Assembly (NCBI RefSeq): GCF_035046485.1
Contig: NC_085137.1
Location: 481,548,252 to 481,612,251 of the forward strand
Direction: 5' to 3'
Length of the DNA: 64,000 nt
DNA from: Aedes albopictus
Lineage: Eukaryota; Arthropoda; Insecta; Diptera; Culicidae
Under the pieces are notes generated by a model. It had not been told where the DNA came from. It saw nothing but the letters and a program-made list of their open reading frames with translations, and did not search any database. The translations under genes were made by a program, and so were the position numbers. Below are positions 43,201-55,200 of the stretch, piece by piece (the first letter of the stretch is position 1; each line of letters opens with the position of its first letter).

Positions 43201-46200
43201 GCGCTGTGGAATTTTGAATCAAACGGCTCATCATTTGTTAGTTCTTGACCAGCCAAATAATATTGCCGAAGACACCAACTCTCTAAGTAACCAGGATGAT
43301 GAGATATTTGGTATAAACATTTCATCAGTGTTACGTCTGTTTGTCTCTGGTATGACAGATATCACAGACAGCAAGACGTAGCACTGGCGAAATTTCCATA
43401 CCGTACATCTTAGCACCATGATTACTTAAATATTCGGTATACTTGGCAAAGTTGTTAGGCCAGCCAAGGTTTTACTAGTGATGGGCCGTTTGATTCAAAA
43501 TTCCACCACTAGGTAGCGCTGACGATAAATTAATTAGGGAATCGCGCCACTTGGGCGGTGGTTCTATATTCGTCTGTTTTCCACTATAACTCAGTCAAAT
43601 TTGAACCAATTGGCACAACTTTTGGAATGTGTTGAGATAGGTATAGTATCTACCCGAGTACAACATTTCAAGTCAATTGGTTCAAAATTGACTGAGTTAT
43701 AGTGGCAAACAGACGAATATAGAACCACCGCCCAAGTGGCGCGATACCCTATTATATTCCATATATCTCAGAACTCTGATTACTTAGAAAGTTGGTTTCT
43801 TCGGCAATGTTGTTTGGTTTATTAAGGCGTTTCAGTTGATTAGCTGATTGGTTCAGGATTCTGTCAGTAGACGGCGTTAGTTGCAAATTAGTAGAAGCAT
43901 GTATCTTTTACTTATTTTCTCGAATATATTCAGCAACCTGTAACTTTCTATAATGTGTAGGGAATGTTCTCAAATTTTATCTGCTAGTTGCACAACTAAT
44001 TAGCTATAAATGGTATAAATTTGAGCTCGATTGGATAGTTTTACATGAAGTTGGAGCGACTCTAGTAAAATGTTTCATATTTGAGTGTTCCTCGTTAAAC
44101 TGCTATATCTCTGGATTAAGTGAACCGAATGAAATGAAATTTTGCACATTTATGACTAATATATAGCTCTTTGAAAAACCTTTGACTTGACCTTAATATG
44201 TTGAAAGAAAACTAAATTACAGCTTTTTGATTGCTTTACGAAAAAAAAAATTCATTTCCATAATTTTGCAAATGTGTAACTTGCGCTTCCTTGTGGCAAA
44301 ATTTCGAAACAAGTGGACCATTAACTGTAAGCCCTTGACCTACCAAACAACATTGTCAAAGACACCAACTTTGTAAGTAACCAGAATTCTGAGATATATT
44401 AAATTTAAAATTTGCTTGACCTCTAGCACCGCCTAGTGGTATATACAAAAGCATGCTAAGTTTTAAAAATTGCATAAAACATTTTTAGCAAGTTGTATCC
44501 TTTTATAAAGTCCACCAAAACTATTCAAATTTTGATTACTTGTTCCTCAACGAGTTTGATTTAATTGGTGCAAATTTGGGCTTGATTGATTATTCCACTT
44601 TACACGAAATTAGAGCCCTTCTATCTATATCTAGTTTTTGACTTCCGTTTATCAAATTACTGTACCTTAGGACTAAGCGAACCGAATTAAATTAAATTTT
44701 GAATGTTTGTGACTAATGTATTGGTCTTCATGTATCGTTGGACTCGACTAAAATATGACCAAAGGCAAAAAAGTTGCAATTTATTGAAAATTTTTCAAAA
44801 AGTTCTAATGATTCGAATGTTTTATCCAAGGGCTGAAAGTCTCTTGAATACAGACAAATCAATCAAATCAATCGAATGTTTTATTTTTGTAAATTTGCTA
44901 TAACATTGTAAAACATTCTGATATTGTATAGAGAATAATTAATCAGCAGCCAGTGTGGATAAGCCACACTTGATTGACCGTAACCATTTCACAATAAGGC
45001 TGATACAAATTTTATTTTGACTTTTTGTCTCCCCCCCCCCCCCCCCCTTCAAAAATTTTTGGCTGGATTTTGCATTTTGAGGGGGCAGACAAAAAAATAT
45101 TTATCAAAATTTCGGGTCTTGCTCGAAATTCTTTAACAAATCCGATGAGTTTTTAATATTTTTCAAATTAAATGCTTTATTATTTTTATCCCCCCCTCGA
45201 CCAGTCAAAGAGTGGTGGGACAAAAAGTGAAATAAATATTTGTAACGGCCTAATGAAAAAAAAAAAGAAATGACAGAACTTGGCAGAAACATTTTTGTCT
45301 TCGTAAATACGACTCTAGACCCATTGTGCACTGAAAAGCCCGCATCCAGCAGGTTGCTGTTTGCAAGTGGAAAATTCCATGTAGACAATAGGACGCGAAG
45401 CTCAGCAGCGAAGCGAAAGTTATTTTTAGACGCAACCCGGTTCAACTTCTCGGGTTTGAATGGAGGTGTTTGTGTGTAGTGGTATGGAAGCTATGGAACC
45501 GTGTAGCGCATCTTAATACAACGAATGGATTATGATTTATCACATTTTCTGTACGTTTTTAATACATAAATTGATAGAAAAGGCATATCTCAATTTTTGG
45601 TAGCTTTTCTTGTTTTGCGTGTAGAAGCTTCAGTTTTGGCCAGCCCCGACTTTTGGCCATAGTGCGGTATTCCGCCTGTTACAATCTAAATCGGCATATA
45701 TTTATTTTTTACTAGTAGATTCTAATATGATATGATGATTACACTGCCGTGAATCGCATATATGTCCCATTTGCATAGGAAATCCAGCAAAGATGGGACT
45801 GATATGCGATTCACGGAAGTCCAGCTGTGAAAACCATACATTTTGATTAAAAACTGGAAGAAAAAAATAATTTTCCTTAACAAATCAGCTCCCATAACTC
45901 TATTTTGGCCAGGGTGCTTCTAATTTGGCCACTCCCATAAGAAATACACGTGATTGGCCAAAATAGGTTACCAAAGCTGAGAATATGGCCAAAACTGCGG
46001 CAATGCTTCTATTTTGGCCAGTGCCACTTTTAATACAAACATCAAGTATTAGCTTGATTTCTGCATTTTTCTAATAAAGTATGGATCGAAACCTTTCATT
46101 TAACACATTGGTAATTTTCATTGGATTATTGATTACACTAGTTTACAGCATTTTTGAACTCGGTAAGCTGATGATCGTTTTTGGTGTAGAATCAAGCCCT

Positions 46201-49200
46201 GAGTTCGAAAACGCGAAGGAAAAAAATTACAGTAGAGCGGAAAATTTTTCGACTTTCCATACAAGGTTAATGATTTGAAATCGATTTTTGTTCTATTTTT
46301 AAGCAAAGTCGCTCACTTCACACATCTCATTCTCCGTAACCAATTTTTCGATTGAGCTGAATTTTTTACTGTAACTCGCCTACATTTGATATGTCAAATA
46401 AACGTTGAGAAATAATTTTTAGATTGTTTTTTTTCTTAATGAAAAAAATACATTTCTTCATATATTTTTGGAAAATTTGCTAAAATTTTAGGAGATCATC
46501 CCTAAAACTCGCCAATATCTTGAATTTCATCAATCTGACGCAAAACCTGCGTTCAGATGATCGAATGATATTATATTCAGCTTTTAATTTATGGAAAAAT
46601 ATTTAAAATTGGTTGATCAAAACGCAAGATATTTGAATTTTTTTAAATTCCATATTTTTAAAAGTTATAAAACTCAATATTGAGCTAAAACTCAAAAACT
46701 GTTCTACTTTAAATTTTTTGAAGCACGGTTCCGAAATCAGCGCTAAATTATGCTTCAGAAATTTAGGTCGTTGACAGAAGTTCACGACTTTCGTTTTATT
46801 TTGTAAACTAGTGTTATTTTTATAAAAATGATTTCCCTTAGACTGGCCAAAACCAGTGCCCGCACCCTAGGTGTAAAACATGTTCAAAATTCACAAAAGT
46901 CTTGTGGTGTCCATACTGCCCCATGGGTGAGAATAGTTTTCACTGATCCTTGACATGCAATGTATAACTACCCATCATAGTCTGTTGAAGTTTTGATCCC
47001 AGGGCTATTCTAAGGCTTCCAAAATACTCCGAAATTTTTGTCACAAATCCAACATCCTATACCAAATTTTATACACGATGAATCATCACAGAACATAGCC
47101 TACGGTATCCAGAAAGCCTCAAAGCACTCCTAGAAAATTCATGGTACATGAATTGGGTGATCTAGGTCATCCAAACTACTCTGGAATTCATTTTCTTAAG
47201 ATCTACAACATCTACATACCGTCATTTGTGTTCACTCTGTTCAAGAAATTTAGTCACGTTGATGTCCACTAGACCTCACAAAGCTACGAGCAACTCGATA
47301 TTGTGGTAGCTGGACATTCCTTGAATTACGAATGGCCTCCAATACACTTTGAATTTTGGGTTACGATATCTACATACTGTATCATGCTTAAATTGTTAAA
47401 TATATTCGTGGAATGTAGTCTATACTGCTGATGGAGCCTCAGTGCACAACTATAATGCTTCTGGTACATTCGTGCGATATTCCTGGCATCCCAAACTATT
47501 TTGAAATTAGGACCTCCAAGATATACAGGCTCTACTCTTGTTTCTGTTCACTCTATCGGCATAATTCTTTCACGATTGTGTCTGTTGCACCTCATAATAT
47601 GTATTATGAGTATCTCTATGTGTTGCTATTAGGGTATCCGCTGGCATACAAATGGACCCAATGTATTTTGAAGTATGGGTCGCAATATCTATAAATCTTA
47701 GGATATTTATTTTATCATAGTGAATGCTCGCGGAATATAATCTACGCTACTCTTAGAGCCTCGGAATGCAATTCTGATAACTAAGCAACATTCACTTGGT
47801 GATCTAGTTCACCCAAACTATTCGGGAATTGAGACCTTCAAACTCCAGAGGCTTTACTCTAGAATCTCTTTACCTTATCGGCGTAGTTCCTCCTAAAAAT
47901 CCTTCAGAAATTCCTGCAAGAAGTTCACCAAGAATTCCTCAAAGAATCTTTCCAGGTATCCCACTAAGAATTTCTGCCAATAACTCCTGGAAGAATTCCT
48001 CCAGGAATTTTTCCGGAAATTCCTCGAACATTTTTCCTGGAGTTCCGTAAAGAATTCAACCAGAAACTCCTACAAGAATCCTTCCAGGAATTTCTCCAAG
48101 AATTCCTTCGAGAATTCCACCAGGAATTTCTTCAAGAATTTTTCCAGATATTACTCTAAAAAATCTGCCAAGAATTCCTCAAAGAATCCCTCTAGGTATT
48201 CCTCCAAGAATTTCTCTAGGAATTCCTCATAGAATTCTGCCAAGAAGTTCTCCAAGCATTCTTCCAGGAATTCCTCCGATAGTTTCTCCAGGAATTCCTC
48301 CAAGAACTTCCCTATGATTTTTTTTCCAAGGATCTCTCCAGGAATTTCTCCAGAAATTTTCCTCCAGAATATGCTCCAGGATATATTCCAGAAATTCGTC
48401 TAGCAAGTATTCCTGCAATTCCTTCAGGGATTTCTCCAGGATTTACTCTACGATTTTTTTCTGGAATTTCTACAGGAATTTCTCTAGGAATTGTTCCGGA
48501 AAATACTCTAGGAATTCCTACAAGAGATATTTCAGGAATTCCTCCGGGAAATACTTCAAAAATTCCTCCAAAAATTCCTCCAGGAATTGCTCTATCAATT
48601 TCACCAGGAATTCCTCCACAAATTCCTCCAAGAATTATTTCAAGAAGTACTCCAGGAATTCCTACAAGGAATTTTCCAGAAGTTACTCCAGAAAATAAAA
48701 ATTAAAAAAATTACTTTGAAAACTCCTCCAGCTCAAGGAAGTCCTTCAGGAATTCCTCAAGGAAATCCTTCAGGAATTCCTCTAAGAATTTCCCCCGGAT
48801 ATGCTTTTGAATTTATTTCACAAATTTTTACGTGAACTCTACCAGAAAGTATTCCAGGAATTCCATCAGCATTTTCTCCAGAAATTTCATCAAGAAACTC
48901 TTGGGGAAATTCCTGGGGGAGTTCTTGCAGGAAATCTTGGAGGAATTCCTGAAAGAATTTACCGAGAAATTCCTGGAGAAATTCCTATAGAGATTCTTGG
49001 TGGAATTCTTGAAAGAAGTCTTGAAGGTATTCCTGAAGTAATTCATGGAAGGGAATTCTGGAAGGATTTCTGGATTGTTGGAGTAACTCTTGTCGGATGT
49101 CTTGAAGGAATTCCTGGAGGAATTCGTGAAGGAATTCCTGGAGGAATTTGTGAAGGAATTTCTGGAAGAATTTCTGAAGGATTTCCTGAAAGAATTCCTG

Positions 49201-52200
49201 ATGGTATTTTTTTTTAAATCCTTTTATGTATTCCAAGAGTAATTTATAAAAGAATCCCTGATGAAATTGCTGAAGGGGTTCTTAGAGGAATTTTTGACAG
49301 AAGCATTGAAGCATATCTTGGAGGCAAACACTCTTGAGGAATTCTTGGACTTGCTGGTGGAATTCCAAAAACTATTTACATATTTAGGAATTCCTGGAGC
49401 AATTCCTGAAAGAGTACCTGGAGGAATTTCGGAAGCAATTTTTGGCGCAATTCCTTAACAATTTTCGGAGGAAACTCTGAGGAAAGCCCTGAAGGAATTC
49501 ACGGACGAATTCTTAGAGTAATCCCAGGAGTACTTTCTTGATGAATTACTAAAGGTTTACAGAAGGACCCTGGGGTATTTATAAAAGAATTTCTGGAGGA
49601 ATTCTTGAAAAAAAATCTTAAAAAAATCCTGGAGAAATTTCTAGAAAAATTCTTCTTGGAGGATTTCCTGAAGTAATTTCTGTTGGAATTCCAAATGAAA
49701 AATTTCTTCACAATTTCCTGGGGGAATTTCTGGAGCAGTGCCTGAAAATAATCTTGAAAGAATCCCTGGGGTAATTTTTTGATGAATTTCTGGACGATTT
49801 CCTGCAGGTTTCTGGAGAAAGATTTTGAGGAATTCGTTGAGAGCTTCATGTGAAAATTCTTGGAGGGATTCCTGGAGAAACTCTCGGAGGAATCTTGTAC
49901 CGACTTTTCGAACCCTCTAAGCAGAATACCCTCTTCGAATGAGTGTAATCAGTTTCGTACCTTTTAATTCTGCCCTATGTTGCTTATCCTTTGACAGATA
50001 CGCGTATTTCGACTACCACTTGTAATATCTCCCTCAGTGTCAGTTATTATATAGTGGATAACTGACACTGAGGAAGATTACAAGTGGTAGTCGAAATACG
50101 CGTATCTGTCGAAGGATAAGCAACATAGGGCAGAATTAAAAGGTACGAAACTGATTACACTCATTCGAAACTCGGAGGTATGCTTGGAAAATTTCTTGGC
50201 AAATGTCTACGAGGAATTCCTGGAGAAACTCTCGTAGGAATTCCTGGAGGAATGCTTGGAGAACTTCATGGCAGAAGTATATGAGGAATTCCTGGAGAAA
50301 TTCTTGGAGGAATACTCAGAGGGATTCTTTGAGGATTTTTTGGCAGAATATATAGAGTAATATCTGGAGAAATTCTTGAAGAAACTCCTGGAAGGAATTA
50401 TTGGAGAAATTCCTGGAAGGATTCTTGTAGGGGTTTCTGGTTGAATTCTTGGAGGAACTCCTGGAAGAACTTTCGAGGAATTTCTGGAAAAAAATTCTTC
50501 AGGATTATTGGCAGAAATTCTTAGAGGAATACCTGGAAAGATTCTTTGAGGAAATTATGGAAAGTCTTGGAGAAATTTCTGAAGGATTTTTTTTGAGGAA
50601 CTACGCCAATAAAGTGAAGAGATTCAAACTTGTGGAGCTTGAAGGTCTCATTTCCAGAAGAGTTTGGCTAAGTTCATACAAAGAAATAAAAAAGTCATGC
50701 ATGATATTTATCAAAAATATTTTCCCTCTTCCAAAATCTTTGTTCATAAAATGATTAATTGTTTTTTTTTTTGATAAATTCTGTCTCAACAAGTTCGAAT
50801 AATCGATGTAAGTGTTATTGCAGTTTTCAACGCATTTGATTTTTTTTGTAATTTTATAATTGATTATACGGCAAACAAGATTTTTTTTCAGATTGGCATT
50901 CAGCTACCAAAAAACCTAGACAAACACTACATTAAATTAGATTACCAACCACGTAACAAACCTTATTTAGTAAACTTTGCACGAACGATTTGTGTAAGTG
51001 AGTGGCAATTTCAAATTGTAGATAAAAAACGAAAATTGTTCTAACTTGACTCAATTAATAAATGATCTGAAGACGGCCGAATGAAGTAGGCCGAAACGTT
51101 ATGCCAAATCGATTTGGTAAGAATTATGTCAAAGAAAAAACTCTACAATGCTGAAACATGGTATTTCGAAAGTTTTAGACAATTTCGCAGGGTCTCAGGA
51201 ACGATACATGGGGTCCGTTGGGGTTTTAGGGAGGTTTCGGAGGCATTTCAGGAAGATTCAGATGATTTTTAGAGACCCCTTTACAAAAACCTTTGAAAGG
51301 GCCCGGAAATGCCTTGAAACCATGAAAACCTCCATAATCCCATTGAAATGCCTTCAAAATCCCCATGAATCCTCCGTTATTCCATTGAAACGTCATCATG
51401 ATCAATTTGAAATGCCATTGAAACGATGGAATCTCCGTAATACCATTAAGGCCAACGAAACCTTCACTTCGTAAGTGGATGGTCATGGGTTCGATCCCAG
51501 CTCCGGCACTTGCAATTTTTCGTCACTTGTTCTTCCCCCCGAGAGCGGCTGGCACCTGACCCTCTTCAGAGCATATGCTCCAACCTGGATATCGGCTAAC
51601 GGAAATTCATAATGGACCCCCAATCGGACTGGAAAAGGAATAAGAGCCACACATCAACATACTCGTGCTCATCATTCTATCATGGACAGGGTAGAAAAGT
51701 GACAGCAGCGGAAAGGCAACCAGTTCGATATAGTAGAATAAGAATAGAATACATTAAGGCGCTGTAGAGTAAGAGTTAGAGTAAGTGCCAATTGGAATCG
51801 CTCACGCAGTGCACTAGTGGACAAAAAAGCTTTAAACTAGTGATTGAAGAATATAAATAAAAATGTCCCTGAAGCCCCTTGGAACCCTCTATTTTGGGCT
51901 CTCAAGGCACTTCCTGAAGGCCTCTTGGTCCCCATTTCAAATGCCCATGATCAAGAACCGAATGGCATAAAAAAAGGTTCCAGTGAAATTGAAAAATCTT
52001 ACTTTCCCATAATTTTCACCTCCCAATTTTCATGCTACTAATGTTTGGCCCATAGGCCTGATTTTTGTTTCGTAGACAATCTCCTTGTAACATATGATCA
52101 ATAAAATGTGCTATCAACACAAAGTTAGGTTTCATGTATCTAGATAATGATACCTACTATTTTTCAGATCAGATCATTTATCTACAGATCAAGGAAGCAC

Positions 52201-55200
52201 AGCAAGAGCAAAGACAAGATTTCATTTTAAACAGACCGTAAAGAAGGAAATAAACCATAGGCGGAAGGTCGAAACCATGTGCCAAAAACTTGGTTTAGCA
52301 GATCAGTCAAGCGTTGCCGATCGTAAATGGCTTTGAAGGAAATTCGTGTGCTTTAATTTTGCGCATGTTGACGCGAAACCAGCTAAAAAATTTCTATGCA
52401 CATTTTGCACATGCTGGCTGTAAAAAATCATATAAATAATTTATGTTTTTGCCTTTCTCGTGCACCAAGGTGTACCGAAAGGCTATATGTTCACTCCAAA
52501 AACGAAAATTGGATAGAGCCCCCGGAGAGGTCAAGTCTTATATACCAATCGACTCAGCTCGACGAGTTGAGATGATGTCTGTGTGTATGTATGTGTGTGT
52601 GTATGTATGTGTGTGTGTGTATGTGTACAAAAAGGTCACCTCATTTTTAGATAGTAAATATGATCCGATTTCAACGACCGATGGTTCATTCGACGCGGCC
52701 TATTGTCCCATTGTTTCCTATTGAAAATGGTTCAGATCGGTCCAGCCGTTCCGGAGTTATGGCCATTTAGGTGTTCCGGACCGGTACCCCAGGAAGGGGC
52801 CAGATATAAAAATGCAACAAACCAATGCATGCGACCCATCAAACCACGGCATTTTCGATTATCTGATGAACGGTCAACAGGAAAATAGTCTCACTGAACC
52901 GGTAGCATTCCGGAACCGGTTCCGGGTGTCCCGCCGAAAGTGGCCAAATATAAAAGTGAACCAAACCCATGCATGCGACATATCAAATCGCCGCTTTTCC
53001 TATGACCTGATGAACGGTAAACAGGAAAATAGCCTCACTGAACCGGTAGCATTCCGGAACCGGTTCCGGGTGTCCCACCGGAAGTGGCCAAATATAAAAG
53101 TGAACCAAACCCATGCATGCGACACATCAAATCACCGCTTTTCCTATGATCTGATGAACGATCAACAGGAAAATAGTCTCACTGAACCGGTAGCATTCCG
53201 GAACCGGTTCCGGGTGTCCCGCCGGAAGTTGTCAAATATAAAAGTAAACCAAACTCATGCATGCGACACATCAAATCGCCGCTTTTCCTATGACCTGGTG
53301 AACGGTAAACAGGAAAATAGCCTCACTGAACCGGTAGCATTCCGGAACCGGTTCCGGGTGTCCACCGGAAGTGGCCAAATATGAAAGTGAAGCAAACTCA
53401 TGCATACATACCTAATTGTGCGGTTAGCAAGAAACTAGACTAAGCCCACATTAGAAACTAATTGTACATCTGTCTCGCGGAGAGTGGCCGAATGTAAAAA
53501 AGAACCAAACCAATATTCGCGACACATCAAATGGCTTCTTAGGTATTCTGATGAACGAATAACAAGAAAAAACATCTCAGATCATAATTGGGAAAACAAA
53601 TAGTGTCCCGGGATCGGTTCCGGGTGTTCCTCCGGAAGTGGTCAAGTGTGGAAGGAAACCGAACCCCATGCATGCGACACATCAAATCGCGGCTTTTTCG
53701 ATAACCTGATGAACGGTTTTCAAAAGAAAGCCTTAGATTACGTTAGAGACCACCGGTAGTGTTCCATAACCGGTTCCGTGTGTCCCGCAGGAATTGGTCA
53801 AATGTAAAAATGAACCGGTTTAGAGTGTTCCGCCGAAAGTGGACCAACATAAAAATGAACCAAACCCATGCTTGCGGTACATCAAATCGCTTTTTTGTCA
53901 GTAACCTGATGCATGGATAATAACCAAATAGGCGCAGTCCACAGAAGTTACTACCGGTAGCTTGACCGGTAGTATTACTAGTTCTGGGTAATCTGTATCT
54001 GATAACAGTTAGTATTTACATAAGCTCAGACCACGCTACCGGTAGTGTTCCAGAATCATTTCCGAGTGTCCCATCGTAAGTGGTCTAGTATAAAGTATAC
54101 CAAACTCATGCATGGCACACATCAAATCGTGACATTTCGATAACCTGATGAACGGTTAGCAAGAAAATAGGCTCAGACTACATAAGAGGCTAGCGGTGGT
54201 GTTGCAGAAGCAGCGTTGAGTGCTTCAATGGAATTTCGAAAGTGAACAAAATCAATGCAAGCGATAGATATGTGTAAGAGAACCAAAAACCTAAAAAATA
54301 CTAGAGCGATCTCATCAAACCACACCATTTTAGATTCCTGAGATGTTAACATACAGTAGGATGGGTCAACGTTGTATGGAATTAAAATTTTAGCGCATCA
54401 GCCCCGAACATTTTTTTAAAATCCCCTTTTACGTCTAAAATTACTGCGCAAAATTTTGCTGCGACTGGAGGGCGAGCTCTGTAATGCGTTTAAAATATGA
54501 ATAAGATTTAATATTGGCAATTCAAATTACAACATTACAAATTTTACATGAATCTCGTAACCAATGATAATAAAATATAGCCTAAAGTGTGCAGAAAAAG
54601 AGCTTTGTCGAAGACCTCAAAGTGACCTGTGAAAAAAGTTATATCCTAGCTTGTCAAGCAGTCAACTGAGAGAACTGATATTTTCAGCTCTGTCTATACG
54701 TTGAACATAACATCGGAATAAGTGCCCCAGTTCGATGATGATTTTGATAAAATTTTCGTTTTTCTAAATAATGTATTCTCAGGATTCAGAAATTCGTAGG
54801 TGGTACAGTCCCAGACCGCTGATATGAGAATTTCCTCCTTCTCATCCGTTATCAAGGCACAGAGCTTTGAGGCTGATCACTGACTCTAAGGCAAGATTGA
54901 TTGCGTCGATGGAATGATCATGAGTACATATTCAACGAGAAAGGAACTATCACCACTAGGTGGATTAATCTGGTTTTTTATCTGTATTAACGAGATTTTT
55001 AGCCGTAGACTAGTTTATCTCGGGACCCACGCTTTACTTCCTTTCCGAAGGAAGAACCCACATTTTGTGAGTTTGTCGGGAGTGGGATTCGATCCCAGGT
55101 TCTCGGCGTGATAGTCAAGTGTTCTAACCATCACACCAGGTCCGCTCCATAATAACTTATGTTCTTGAAGTATCGAAAGAGCATTATTCTTGAAGACTGA

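Noticed and set aside
48587..49849. Long open frames on both strands rich in EFLQ-type repeats
   Set aside because: They follow from the 12-bp minisatellite, whose unit is a multiple of three; both strands are open and no start or domain is present.
52812..53384. 190-codon repeat ORF
   Set aside because: It reads through 144-bp satellite units; the frame is kept by unit length alone.
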